64,000 nt of DNA, taken from NCBI GenBank assembly GCA_018662005.1, contig JABJHA010000014.1, positions 1 through 64,000 on the forward strand, read 5' to 3'. The DNA comes from Rhodospirillaceae bacterium. GTDB lineage: Bacteria; Pseudomonadota; Alphaproteobacteria; Rhodospirillales; JABHCV01. Under the pieces are notes generated by a model that saw only the letters and a list, made by a program, of their open reading frames with translations, had not been told where the DNA came from and searched no databases. Below, in pieces: positions 16,363 to 25,423 of the stretch. The position numbers and the translations under genes are program-made. How positions within the stretch are numbered: position 1 is the stretch's first letter; each line of letters opens with the position of its first letter.

Positions 16363-17859
16363 ATGGATTCGGTACGTAGAAACTTGACAGAGACCCTGGG
16401 AATTGACATCTTCCGAACCAATTCCACCAACAAAAGCGAACACGAAAGACAATTCCCCTTGGGTACGGAAAGAAGAAAAGCAGGAACCATGTTCCTAAGA
16501 GGCCTCCTTGCTGTCGTGGTTCTAACCACGGGTGTTCTGGCGTCGGCTCATTTCGTTCTTGAGCAGACAGATGCCGGTGCGCCCGGTGATACCGGTAATG
16601 AAGCAACATTGGCGCTGGCCCCGATCTCGTTGGGCAACCCGGCCGCCGCTGCTGCCCTGTCAACCCGTGCGCCCGTTCAACAGCACGAAGATTCATCCGA
16701 ACAGGCGACCCCGTCTAAGGCGCCGGCCTATCAGGTTCGTGTCCGTGTCGGTCGCGGTGACACCATGAGCGCCATTCTGGATCGGGCCGGGGTTGTCCGT
16801 CAGGATGCCAATCGGGCCATCCAGGCGCTGAAAAAAGTCTTTAACCCGACCCGTATTCGTCAGGGCCAGGAAATCAATATTTCCTTTCAGGCCGATGCCG
16901 AGGCCCTGAGTGACACCAGCACCGCTAAGGCGGGAGAATTCCTTGGTCTTTCCCTGCTTCCGGATTTCCGGCACAGGGCCGTTGTGACCAGAGATGGCGC
17001 AGGTTCTTTTAGCGCCAGTCGCGAAAAGCGCGTCCTGATGTCCGAACCTATTCGCGCCACCAACACCATTTCCCATAGTCTGTACATGGCCGGAAGCAAG
17101 GTGCAAGTCCCCAATTCTGTATTGGCTGAACTGATCCGCCTGTATTCCTGGGATGTTGATTTTCAACGCGATATTCGTTCCGGCGACGGCTTCGAGCTGA
17201 TGTATGAGCGCTTTAGCGACGCTAACGGTAAACCCGTTCACAATGGTGACGTTATTTTTGCCACCTTGGAGCTAAGCGGCAAGCGCCACGTCATCTACCG
17301 CCATACCCTTGCCGACGGAAGCGTCGATTACTTTGACGAAAAAGGCCAAAGCGCCAGGAAAGCACTGATGCGCACCCCCATCGACGGGGCACGCCTGTCA
17401 TCGGGTTTCGGTAAACGCAAGCATCCGGTTCTCGGTTACACTAAAATGCACAAGGGCCTTGATTTCGCCGCCCCGCGCGGCACCCCGATTTATGCAGCCG
17501 GCAGTGGCACCGTCAAGTACGCCGGTCGCAAAGGCGCTTACGGTAAATTCGTCCTGATCCGCCACAATGCGGATTACTCCACCGCCTACGCCCATATGAA
17601 GCGGATCAACACGGCCAGGGGTCGCCGCGTCAAGCAGGGCCAGATTATTGGCTATGTAGGCACCACTGGGCGTTCAACAGGGCCGCACCTGCATTATGAA
17701 ATCCGCCGTTCAGGCCGTCAGGTCAATCCTTTCCGCGTCAAAATGCCTTCCGGTCGCAAACTTAAGGGTAAGGAACTGGAAGAATTTCAGGCGGTTCGCG
17801 CAACCATTGACCGCCAGTACGCCGAACAAGCGCAACCGGTCAACGTGGCATCCCGGTAA
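16363..17859 (+). CDS. M23-family peptidoglycan metallopeptidase with LysM-like domain
   Basis: A membrane-anchored or secreted cell-wall hydrolase. After a polar N-terminus comes one hydrophobic anchor (just after the internal Met at 16489), a disordered linker, a LysM/OapA-like domain (around VGRGDTMSAILDRAGV), a middle domain, and a C-terminal LytM/M23 domain. Zinc ligands are visible in HKGLD and HLHYE. It should cleave peptide cross-links in the periplasm or activate amidases. The ATG at 16363 keeps a cytoplasmic tail of about 42 residues; the ATG at 16489 after CAGGAA would give a plain signal anchor, so the start is uncertain. It is convergent with flaF with no gap between stops. Confidence 0.88.
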   Translation: MDSVRRNLTETLGIDIFRTNSTNKSEHERQFPLGTERRKAGTMFLRGLLAVVVLTTGVLASAHFVLEQTDAGAPGDTGNEATLALAPISLGNPAAAAALSTRAPVQQHEDSSEQATPSKAPAYQVRVRVGRGDTMSAILDRAGVVRQDANRAIQALKKVFNPTRIRQGQEINISFQADAEALSDTSTAKAGEFLGLSLLPDFRHRAVVTRDGAGSFSASREKRVLMSEPIRATNTISHSLYMAGSKVQVPNSVLAELIRLYSWDVDFQRDIRSGDGFELMYERFSDANGKPVHNGDVIFATLELSGKRHVIYRHTLADGSVDYFDEKGQSARKALMRTPIDGARLSSGFGKRKHPVLGYTKMHKGLDFAAPRGTPIYAAGSGTVKYAGRKGAYGKFVLIRHNADYSTAYAHMKRINTARGRRVKQGQIIGYVGTTGRSTGPHLHYEIRRSGRQVNPFRVKMPSGRKLKGKELEEFQAVRATIDRQYAEQAQPVNVASR

Positions 17860-18231
17860 TTAATGTTCCGGTTTCTGAAATAACCCGGCAGCTATATTGC
17901 GATTGATATCAACAAGCGGCACGACGTTTTCCAATGACGGGGCGGCCCGCGCCTTCAGGGTCTGCTTATCAACAAAAATACTGAGTTTTAGAATATCCTC
18001 GCGCAGATCATCGGGAAGATGATCTTCATCCTTGCGCAAACTGACCTGAAGAACTGTCCATAATTTCAGGTTGCTTTGCAGGGCTTCTTCGAGTGCGGCG
18101 GCGTCAAAGGGGGCAGAGGCGGCCTGATGTAGGTTTCTTGCCGATTTGGCAAAGGCTTCTGCCTCTGCAGCGCGGCCATGGGTGGCGGACTTCTGAACCT
18201 TCCCATAAGCCTTGCTGATGTCCGTCGTCAT
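17860..18231 (-). CDS. flaF: Flagellar biosynthesis regulator FlaF
   Basis: A 123-residue soluble helical protein matching the alphaproteobacterial FlaF family, with the N-terminal AYGKVQK and the LKLWTVLQVSL segments typical of it. FlaF is a small protein needed for flagellin production or secretion in alphaproteobacteria and usually sits beside flagellin, as here: its ATG directly abuts the flagellin stop. Its partner FlbT is not visible in the window. Confidence 0.9.
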   Translation of the reverse strand: MTTDISKAYGKVQKSATHGRAAEAEAFAKSARNLHQAASAPFDAAALEEALQSNLKLWTVLQVSLRKDEDHLPDDLREDILKLSIFVDKQTLKARAAPSLENVVPLVDINRNIAAGLFQKPEH

Positions 18232-19053
18232 CTAGAAAAGATCGGCGATGGCGTTATTCTTTTCGGCAATAAGATTGAGCGAGACGTTACCCAACTTCTG
18301 ACGAACCTGAAGGGCAAGAAGATTGGCCGCTTGTTCGTCCAGGTCCGCAGCAGTCAGTTCATCAGAACCCACTTGCAAGGTATTGCCAAGATCTTCATTA
18401 AATTGCTCACGGATACTGATGACCGAAACATCGGTTGCAAAGGATTGCTCACGGGCACGGATAGAATTTATCGCCGCGTCTAGCTTAGCCAGGGCTGCAT
18501 CAATATCAGCGTCCGTTGCAAGATTTCCATAATCGCTAACAGCGGAACCGATGCCCAGCCCGGCCCTATCCGCGGCGGCACCAGAAATCGTCAGGGTTTC
18601 GCCCTTTTCGTTGACTGCAACATCAAGATTCTGCGGTGAACCGCTGATCAGGCCAACACCGGAATAGCTTGCGTCAGAGGCAATGGAATCCAGTTGCGCC
18701 GCAACCCGGTCAAAGAGTTGTGCCGCTGCCTGACGTTCGGCGACGCTGCCGCCTTTGGCGTTTGATGCAATGGCGCGGATTTGCGCGACGGTGTCGCCCT
18801 GGGCGTGAAGGCCGACTGACGCCGTCTCGACGGTATGCAGGCTCTGACCGATACTGTCCTTTACGGCCAACAGGTCGCCGGCACGGTTGCTTAAGCTGCG
18901 GGCCTGAAAATAGGCTGCCGGGTTGTCGTTGATGGAATTGACCTTGCGACCGGTGGAAATATTACGGCTCGTCTGCTCGGTCAGGGTCGCTGTCTGCTGC
19001 TGGCTAAGCAACACCTGGCGGGTTCCGGCGGTCAGGTTTACGCTATTAATCAT
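18232..19053 (-). CDS. Flagellin
   Basis: A flagellin of 273 residues from the ATG at 19053, whose product starts MINSVNLTAGT. An upstream in-frame ATG at 19110 would add 19 residues unlike any flagellin N-terminus, so 19053 is preferred. The conserved N-terminal D0/D1 region (R-N-I-S-T-G-R-K-V-N-S-I-N-D-N-P, A-A-Y-F-Q-A) and C-terminal helices ending in LALQVRQKLG and IADLF are present. The central variable domain is small, giving a mostly D0-D1 filament subunit. It is the only structural flagellar gene here and may be one of several flagellins. Confidence 0.92.
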   Translation of the reverse strand: MINSVNLTAGTRQVLLSQQQTATLTEQTSRNISTGRKVNSINDNPAAYFQARSLSNRAGDLLAVKDSIGQSLHTVETASVGLHAQGDTVAQIRAIASNAKGGSVAERQAAAQLFDRVAAQLDSIASDASYSGVGLISGSPQNLDVAVNEKGETLTISGAAADRAGLGIGSAVSDYGNLATDADIDAALAKLDAAINSIRAREQSFATDVSVISIREQFNEDLGNTLQVGSDELTAADLDEQAANLLALQVRQKLGNVSLNLIAEKNNAIADLF

Positions 19054-19131
19054 CCGACCATTATGACAGCTCGCCAAAGCGATGCCAGTGACGGGCATCA
19101 CAGAGGCCATAAAGACCTATTTTCAGTGATT

Positions 19132-21723
19132 TTAAGCGGCTACGGCCTTGTTGCCGTTGATGGTCAGGGCCTCTTCACCGGCTGATACCGCGACCCGCTC
19201 ACCATCCTTGATACTGCCGTCCAGTATCAATCCTGCCAGAGAATTCTGCAGACTGCGCTGGATGACCCGTTTCAACGGCCTGGCCCCGTAAACAGCATCG
19301 TATCCGGTGTCTGCCAACCAGGCACGTGCCGCACTGTCCAGTTCAAGGATGATGCCCCTGTCTTCAAGCAGCTTTTCCAAACCGGCAAGCTGAATATCGA
19401 CAATTGCGTCCATGTGGCTGCGGAACAGGCGGTGGAAGAGGATGACCTCGTCCAGACGGTTCAGGAATTCCGGCCGGAATGCGGCGCGGACTACCTCCAT
19501 CACCTGAGTGCGAACTTCTTCACTGTCATGGCCTTCGTCCTGGGCCGCCAGAATGTCACCGCCCAGATTACTGGTCAGCACGATCATGGTGTTGGTGAAA
19601 TCGACGGTGCGGCCCTGGCCATCGGTGAGCCGACCATCGTCAAGGACTTGCAATAGAACATTGAAAACATCGGGATGGGCCTTTTCGACCTCATCAAACA
19701 GAATAACCTGGAAAGGTCTGCGCCTGACAGCCTCGGTAAGGGCACCGCCTTCGTCATAGCCAACATAGCCCGGCGGGGCGCCGATCAGGCGCGCAACGGC
19801 GTGTTTTTCCATGTATTCGGACATATCGATACGCAGTAAGGCTTGTTCGTCATCAAACAAGAATTCCGCCAATGCCTTGGTCAACTCCGTTTTACCAACA
19901 CCGGTTGGTCCCAAAAACAGGAAAGAACCGATGGGTCGGCTGGCATCCTGCAATCCGGCGCGGGCCCGCCTGACAGCGTTGGAGACAGCACCAAGGGCTT
20001 CCTCCTGACCGATAACCCGCAGGCGGAGGTTATCTTCCATGCCCAACAATTTGTCACGTTCACCCTGCAACATTTTATCGACAGGGATGCCGGTCCAGCG
20101 CGAGACGATGGCGGCGATATGTTCCGGGGTTACGGATTCTTCAAGCATGGAATTATCTTCAGCCGCCTCGGCTTCACGTAACTGGCTTTCCAGGCGCGGA
20201 ATAAGATCGTACTGAAGCTCACCCGCCTTCTCGTGCTCCCCTTCACGCAAGGTCCTATCATAGGCAATACGGGCCTGTTCGAGCTTTTCTTTCAATTTGG
20301 TTGCATCGGCAAGCGCCGTTTTTTCCGACATCCAGCTTTGCGTCAGCACTGCCGAGCGGGCTTCAAGCTCAAGCAGTTCATCCTCCAACTTGATCAGGCG
20401 ATCCTTTGAAGCATCGTCGTTTTCTTTTTTCAGGGCCTCGCGTTCAATTTTCAACTGAATGATGCGGCGATCCAGCTCGTCGATTTCTTCGGGCTTGCTG
20501 TCAACCTCCATGCGTAATCGCGAGGCTGCCTCGTCAACCAGGTCAATCGCCTTATCGGGCAGAAACCGGTCTGAAATATAACGATTGGAAAGGGTTGCCG
20601 CCGAAACCAGGGCCCCGTCGGCAATGCGCACACCGTGGTGTAATTCATACTTTTCCTTAATGCCGCGCAAGATCGATACTGTATCCTCGACCGTTGGCTC
20701 GGAAACGAAAACCGGCTGGAAGCGCCGCGCCAGGGCGGCGTCCTTTTCCACATACTTACGATACTCGTTCAGTGTCGTCGCCCCGACACAGTGCAGTTCA
20801 CCGCGCGCCAAGGCCGGTTTAATCAGGTTCGATGCATCCATGGAGCCTTCTGATGCACCGGCACCGACAAGAGTATGCATTTCATCAATAAACAGGACGA
20901 TCTCGCCGGCCGCCTGGGTGACTTCATTGAGCACTGCTTTCAGGCGTTCCTCGAACTCGCCGCGGAACTTGGCCCCGGCGACCAACGCCCCCAGGTCAAG
21001 CACCATCAGTTTTTTATCTTTCAGGGTTTCAGGGACATCACCATTGACAATGCGCTGGGCCAATCCCTCAATAATCGCCGTCTTGCCAACCCCGGGCTCA
21101 CCGATCAAGACCGGGTTGTTCTTGGTTCGCCTAGACAAGACCTGGATTGTGCGACGAATTTCCTCGTCGCGGCCAATAACCGGATCGATCTTTCCTTCTG
21201 CGGCGGCGGCGGTTAAATCGCGCGCGTATTTGTTTAAGGCGTCGTAGGTGTCTTCAGCGTTGGCGCTGTCGGCAGTGCGGCCCTTGCGCACGTCTTCAAT
21301 AGCCTTGTTAAGATTCTGGGGGGTAAGACCTGCATCGCCCAGCGCCTTGGCCGCAGCCGTCCCGGTCGCCAGGACAAGGGCCAGCAGCAAGCGTTCGGCG
21401 GTAACGTAACTGTCACCGGCTTTTTCAGCAATTTGCTCGGCCTGCTCAAGAAGTTTGCCGGTTTCCTGGGACAGGTAAACCTGTCCGGCGCCACTGCCTT
21501 CGACCTTGGGCAATTTTGCCAGCTCCGCTTCAACAGCGCTGAACGCCTTTACCGGGTCCGCTCCTGCGGCGCCAATCAGGTTGCTGGCCAGGCCTTCTTT
21601 ATCATCAAGAAGAACCTTTAAAATATGCAACGGCGTCAGTTGCTGATGACCCGTGCGTGCGGCCAAAGTCTGCGCCGACTGGATAAACCCACGCGAGCGT
21701 TCCGTATATTTTTCGAAATCCAT
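19132..21723 (-). CDS. clpB: ATP-dependent disaggregase ClpB
   Basis: A cytoplasmic AAA+ hexamer that resolves protein aggregates with DnaK. At 863 residues it is full length: Clp N-domain (about 1-145), AAA-1 with Walker A GEPGVGKT, the coiled-coil middle domain (about 400-530) that separates ClpB from ClpA/ClpC, AAA-2 with GPTGVGKT, and the C-terminal D2-small domain. AAAGG lies about 10 bases before the ATG. A heat-shock-like promoter candidate is upstream at 21783-21812. The location beside DUF4167 and prmC is common in alphaproteobacteria. Confidence 0.97.
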   Translation of the reverse strand: MDFEKYTERSRGFIQSAQTLAARTGHQQLTPLHILKVLLDDKEGLASNLIGAAGADPVKAFSAVEAELAKLPKVEGSGAGQVYLSQETGKLLEQAEQIAEKAGDSYVTAERLLLALVLATGTAAAKALGDAGLTPQNLNKAIEDVRKGRTADSANAEDTYDALNKYARDLTAAAAEGKIDPVIGRDEEIRRTIQVLSRRTKNNPVLIGEPGVGKTAIIEGLAQRIVNGDVPETLKDKKLMVLDLGALVAGAKFRGEFEERLKAVLNEVTQAAGEIVLFIDEMHTLVGAGASEGSMDASNLIKPALARGELHCVGATTLNEYRKYVEKDAALARRFQPVFVSEPTVEDTVSILRGIKEKYELHHGVRIADGALVSAATLSNRYISDRFLPDKAIDLVDEAASRLRMEVDSKPEEIDELDRRIIQLKIEREALKKENDDASKDRLIKLEDELLELEARSAVLTQSWMSEKTALADATKLKEKLEQARIAYDRTLREGEHEKAGELQYDLIPRLESQLREAEAAEDNSMLEESVTPEHIAAIVSRWTGIPVDKMLQGERDKLLGMEDNLRLRVIGQEEALGAVSNAVRRARAGLQDASRPIGSFLFLGPTGVGKTELTKALAEFLFDDEQALLRIDMSEYMEKHAVARLIGAPPGYVGYDEGGALTEAVRRRPFQVILFDEVEKAHPDVFNVLLQVLDDGRLTDGQGRTVDFTNTMIVLTSNLGGDILAAQDEGHDSEEVRTQVMEVVRAAFRPEFLNRLDEVILFHRLFRSHMDAIVDIQLAGLEKLLEDRGIILELDSAARAWLADTGYDAVYGARPLKRVIQRSLQNSLAGLILDGSIKDGERVAVSAGEEALTINGNKAVAA

Positions 21724-21782
21724 TCGATCCGAAACCTTTCTAATTGATAATGCCGGAACATCATATTGTCATTGGTTAAGAT

Positions 21783-21812
21783 TAATATGGACTAAATACC
21801 CGCCATCGCAAG
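21783..21812 (-). promoter_or_regulatory. Candidate heat-shock (sigma-32-like) promoter of clpB
   Basis: On the minus strand CTTGCG (21807-21812) is followed after 16 bases by CCATATTA (21783-21790), about 60 bp before the clpB ATG. This resembles the CTTG / CCATNT pattern of sigma-32 promoters and fits clpB being a heat-shock gene. Assigned by eye. Confidence 0.4.
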
Positions 21813-21882
21813 GGTAGCCGTGATTGCTTTAAGAATATTCAACTTGATTGACAATTCAATAGGTTACGCGGATTGTTGATCA

Positions 21883-22647
21883 ATGATCGCAAAAATTTCC
21901 AGTATCTGGCGCTTCCCTGTTAAAGGCCTTAGCCCGGAAAGATTAAACAAAACCCAGGTCGAGGCGGCAAATGCCATACCAGGAGACCGGCGCTTTGCAC
22001 TGGCCCTGTCGTCAACCCTGTTCGATAGCGCAACACCACACTGGCTGCCAAAAAACAGTTTCCTGATGCTCATGAAAAATGAAAAACTGGCCGCACTGGA
22101 AACAATTTTTGACGAAGCAGATAATGACCTGAGAATTCTGCGCGGCGGCAAACAGGTCGCCCGCGGCAAGCTGACGGACCCTGTCGGTCGGGCCATGGTC
22201 GAGGATTTCTTTTCTGCCTATATGAAAGAAGAGGCGCACGGCAAACCGCGGCTGGTTGAAGCCAAGGGCGAGACCGCCTTTAGCGATCAGAAACGAAAAA
22301 TGATTTCGATCATCAATCTGGCCTCGGTCCGTGACCTGGAAAGAGTTCTCGGTAAACCAATAGAGCCAACCCGGTTTCGCGCCAATATCATGATTGACGG
22401 TATTGAGGCGTGGTCGGAATTCAACTGGATCGGCAAAAACGTCACCTGCGGCAGCGCCGGATTGATCGTCGAAGAACGGACAGGCAGGTGTCCTGCCATC
22501 AACGTCAATCCGATGAGCGGCGAGCGCGATGAAAACCTCGTTAAAACCCTTCACGAGGGTTTCGGTCATACGGATATGGGAATTTTTGCGAAAGTGACGG
22601 AGGCCGGCACCTTCGCTGTCGATGATACACTCAACGTTACTGATTAA
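21883..22647 (+). CDS. MOSC-domain protein
   Basis: A 254-residue protein with an N-terminal MOSC beta-barrel domain (starting I-W-R-F-P-V-K-G-L) and a C-terminal MOSC domain. The conserved cysteine region is present in EERTGRCPAINVNP (about residues 201-214). MOSC proteins handle sulfur for the molybdenum cofactor; mARC-like members are Mo reductases. Which activity applies here is not clear. It is divergent from clpB and overlaps the end of the DUF4167 gene by four bases on the opposite strand. Confidence 0.85.
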   Translation: MIAKISSIWRFPVKGLSPERLNKTQVEAANAIPGDRRFALALSSTLFDSATPHWLPKNSFLMLMKNEKLAALETIFDEADNDLRILRGGKQVARGKLTDPVGRAMVEDFFSAYMKEEAHGKPRLVEAKGETAFSDQKRKMISIINLASVRDLERVLGKPIEPTRFRANIMIDGIEAWSEFNWIGKNVTCGSAGLIVEERTGRCPAINVNPMSGERDENLVKTLHEGFGHTDMGIFAKVTEAGTFAVDDTLNVTD

Positions 22648-23201
22648 GCAGCAGGTTCAGCAGCTTCAGCTTTGCGCGGGCGGCCACGACGACGTGGTTT
22701 TTCTTCGGCAACCTCTTCCACACTTTCCACCATTTCGGTAGACGTCAGCTCGGCGACGGGAGGAACAGGTTCTGGCGGCGTTACATCCGCGACTTCGGCG
22801 ACTTCGACAACCTGGGTCAATTCAGCCACAGGCTCTGATGGTGTCACATTGGCATCCACAGGCTTGACTTGATTTTCGGACTGCTGTCTTGGTTTATTTT
22901 GATGACGCGGCTTGTGGTCTTGCTGATTTGCGTTCTGTCCCCCATCGTCGCCCTGCTCAGGATTAAGAACCCGGAAATAATGCTCAGCATGTTGATGGAA
23001 ACCCTCTGCGGCTATCCTGTCCCCGGCGACTGCGGCATCGCGAGCAAGCGCCAGATACTTATCAAGGACCTGCTGAGCCGAACCGCGAATTTTGGTATCA
23101 GAACCGCCGCCATCATAATTCCTACCCCGGGAATTTTGATTGGAATTACGCTTGCCGTTATTACGACCGCGCCCGCGACGAGAATTTGTCGTTTGTTTCA
23201 T
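22644..23201 (-). CDS. DUF4167-domain protein, probable RNA-binding
   Basis: A 185-residue protein from the ATG at 23201 (an upstream in-frame start at 23246 would add 15 unconserved residues). The very basic, Arg/Asn/Gly-rich N-terminus (about 5-40) precedes the conserved helical DUF4167 segment (KIRGSAQQVLDKYLALARDA ... FHQHAEHYFRVL). A Pro/Glu/Val-rich spacer and a C-terminal basic RRRGRPRK AT-hook-like motif follow. The composition suggests nucleic-acid binding; function is not established. Downstream of prmC, as in many alphaproteobacteria. A folded RNA element lies in its long 5' region (23361-23425). Confidence 0.85.
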   Translation of the reverse strand: MKQTTNSRRGRGRNNGKRNSNQNSRGRNYDGGGSDTKIRGSAQQVLDKYLALARDAAVAGDRIAAEGFHQHAEHYFRVLNPEQGDDGGQNANQQDHKPRHQNKPRQQSENQVKPVDANVTPSEPVAELTQVVEVAEVADVTPPEPVPPVAELTSTEMVESVEEVAEEKPRRRGRPRKAEAAEPAA

Positions 23202-23360
23202 GGAACCTGTATCTCTATTGACAGTTTGGCGATCAACGACAGCCAACTGCGATCATTAATGTATTGTCTGAGTAAATTCCACCAACGTGCACGGCATTTC
23301 GTTTCCGCAAGCCCGCACCACCAATATCCATCTCGAAAATAACTAACGGATCGGCTGTAA

Positions 23361-23425
23361 CGTGGGGAATGGGACCTTTCAAGACGCCCCAAGCGTCCGG
23401 TCCCCGTGGTCAACTCCTGACCACC
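23361..23425 (-). ncRNA. Candidate structured RNA or mRNA leader upstream of the DUF4167 gene
   Basis: Two stems lie in the 287-bp gap between prmC and DUF4167. Read on the minus strand: a perfect 7-bp hairpin (GTGGTCA, loop GGAGT, TGACCAC; 23406-23424), then a nested stem with outer GGGACC/GGTCCC (23371-23376 with 23399-23404) and inner GACGC/GCGTC (23383-23387 with 23393-23397). No U-run follows, so it is not an intrinsic terminator. It could be a leader element of the DUF4167 mRNA or a separate small RNA. I do not recognise it as SRP RNA, tmRNA, RNase P RNA or a tRNA. Confidence 0.4.
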
Positions 23426-23488
23426 TTCAGTTAAGAAACTAGTCTGGATGACCCCATATTCCAACAGTTAATTTAAAAAATCGAAGAT

Positions 23489-24340
23489 TTATAATTTTGC
23501 CCTTACGCAACGCCCGATACCGGCAAGATCAGGAGAAATGTCGAGACTGTGCATTCCCGTCCCGCGCAACATTTGAGCAACGGCTTCGGCTTGACCGGCC
23601 CCTACTTCAAAAAACACCCAACCCCCTTCCTTAAGAAGGCCGGGTAACAAAGCGACTAGAGTGGAATATTCCGACAGGCCGTCACGCCCGGCAAACAAAG
23701 CGCCACCGGGTTCGTACTGACTGACTTCCGGCTGCAATGAATCCCTGTCGCCCACCGGTATGTATGGAGGATTGCAGAGAACGATATGGAAGTCGGTAAA
23801 GTCACCCGTGCCATCGTTCCAATCGGCGAGGATAAAATCTGCCCGACCCGCAAATTGGAGATTTTCTGAATTGGCGCGAGCAACCTGCAATGCCTGCTCA
23901 CTGATATCGGTTCCAATACCCCTGGCGTTTTCATATTCATGCAACAAAGACAAAAGCAGGCAGCCCGAGCCGGTGCCAAGATCAAGAATTTTTACCGGTG
24001 CCGTCTTATCGGGGAAAGTTCCAAGAACCGCCTCTATCAGTGTTTCAGAATCCGGCCTGGGGATCAGGGTCGCGGGGCTAACGGCGAAACGAAGACTCCA
24101 GAATTCTTTTTCGCCGGTGATCAGGGCCAACGGTTCGCGGGCTACCCGCCGGGCTACCAGATCGCGCAGATGGTCGCGTTCATCAGCTTCAAGCTCAACT
24201 TCTGGAAACCCGAAGATGTGCTCAGGCGCACGATTAAGGGCGAAAGCCGCAAGCAGACGGGCATCGAGGCGTGGATCGTCGACACCGGCTCTGGTAAGGG
24301 CCCCAACGGCTTCCTCAAGCGCCTCACCCGTGGTTGTCAC
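23489..24340 (-). CDS. prmC: Release factor glutamine N5-methyltransferase PrmC
   Basis: Methylates the GGQ glutamine of release factors. The 283-residue protein has an N-terminal helical domain and a SAM-binding Rossmann domain ([15 protein letters not shown]), with the catalytic N-P-P-Y motif near residue 189. It starts with GTG overlapping the prfA stop as GTGA, so enzyme and substrate are translationally coupled. Confidence 0.96.
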   Translation of the reverse strand: MTTTGEALEEAVGALTRAGVDDPRLDARLLAAFALNRAPEHIFGFPEVELEADERDHLRDLVARRVAREPLALITGEKEFWSLRFAVSPATLIPRPDSETLIEAVLGTFPDKTAPVKILDLGTGSGCLLLSLLHEYENARGIGTDISEQALQVARANSENLQFAGRADFILADWNDGTGDFTDFHIVLCNPPYIPVGDRDSLQPEVSQYEPGGALFAGRDGLSEYSTLVALLPGLLKEGGWVFFEVGAGQAEAVAQMLRGTGMHSLDISPDLAGIGRCVRAKL

Positions 24341-25410
24341 GAAATTTCTGCCAATCTGCTCGCCTGATCTTCTGACGTCAGGGCGTCAATGGCTTCATCC
24401 AGTTCACCGTCCATGATGCGATCAAGTTTGTGCAAGGTCAGATTGATACGGTGATCGGTGACCCGCCCTTGGGGAAAGTTATAGGTCCGGATACGTTCGG
24501 AACGGTCACCCGATCCAACCTGACTCTTACGCTCAGCCGCCCGTTCTGCATCGACCAATTGACGCTCATGATCATAAAGCCTGGAACGCAACACCCGCAT
24601 CGCCTTGGCTTTGTTTTTATGCTGCGATTTTTCATCCTGCTGGATAACAACCAGACCCGTCGGTAGATGCGTAATGCGGATGGCGCTGTCCGTGGTATTG
24701 ACCGACTGCCCACCCGGACCACTGGCCCGGAAAATATCAATGCGCAAATCTTTATCTTCGATCTGGACGTCCACATCTTCGGCTTCGGGCATCACCGCGA
24801 CGGTCGCAGCCGATGTGTGAATACGCCCCCCCGATTCTGTCGCTGGAACACGCTGAACGCGGTGAACGCCTGATTCGAATTTCAATTTGGCAAACACACC
24901 ACGACCGGTGACGGAAGCCACGGCTTCCTTGCAGCCGCCGATCCCTGTTTCGCTCATGGCCATAATTTCAAATTTCCAGCCCTGGGTTTCGCTATAGCGC
25001 TGATACATGCGAAACAGGTCAGCGGCAAACAGCGCCGCTTCTTCGCCACCGGTACCGGCGCGAACTTCAAGGATCGCATTCTTGGCGTCGGCTTCGTCCT
25101 TGGGCAGCAAATGGATCTGAATATTTTTTTCCAGGGCCGGTATTGTTTCCTTTAATTCCTGAAATTCCATTTCCGCCATTTCGCGCATTTCAGGGTCGGT
25201 TTCCGGATCGGCCAGCATGGTCGCAAGATCGGCAGCTTCCCCCTGCGCCGAATCCAGATTGGCGATGGCCTCAACGATAGGGGTCAGTTCCGCATATTCT
25301 TTGGACATGTCGACAAAATCGGACGAAGAAGCAACATCGGGGGCTAACATCAATTCCCTCAACTCTTCATGACGAGCAACAACTTTTTGCAAACTCTCGT
25401 TCAGACTCAC
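24337..25410 (-). CDS. prfA: Peptide chain release factor 1
   Basis: RF1, 357 residues, reads UAA and UAG stop codons and releases the peptide. The universal GGQ motif is visible in [11 protein letters not shown] (about residues 230-240), as is the codon-recognition region near R-V-P-A-T-E. Start is GTG at 25410 with AGGAG about 9 bases upstream. It is followed by prmC, which methylates this GGQ. Confidence 0.97.
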   Translation of the reverse strand: MSLNESLQKVVARHEELRELMLAPDVASSSDFVDMSKEYAELTPIVEAIANLDSAQGEAADLATMLADPETDPEMREMAEMEFQELKETIPALEKNIQIHLLPKDEADAKNAILEVRAGTGGEEAALFAADLFRMYQRYSETQGWKFEIMAMSETGIGGCKEAVASVTGRGVFAKLKFESGVHRVQRVPATESGGRIHTSAATVAVMPEAEDVDVQIEDKDLRIDIFRASGPGGQSVNTTDSAIRITHLPTGLVVIQQDEKSQHKNKAKAMRVLRSRLYDHERQLVDAERAAERKSQVGSGDRSERIRTYNFPQGRVTDHRINLTLHKLDRIMDGELDEAIDALTSEDQASRLAEIS

Positions 25411-25423
25411 TTTACGCTAACTC

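Noticed and set aside
16351-16363. TTG at 16351 as start of the M23 peptidase
   Set aside because: No ribosome site, and an ATG lies 12 bases downstream.
23361-23425. tRNA, SRP RNA, 6S RNA or RNase P RNA
   Set aside because: None of the diagnostic motifs (T-loop, SRP tetraloop region, RNase P core segments) is visible; kept only as an unclassified structured element.
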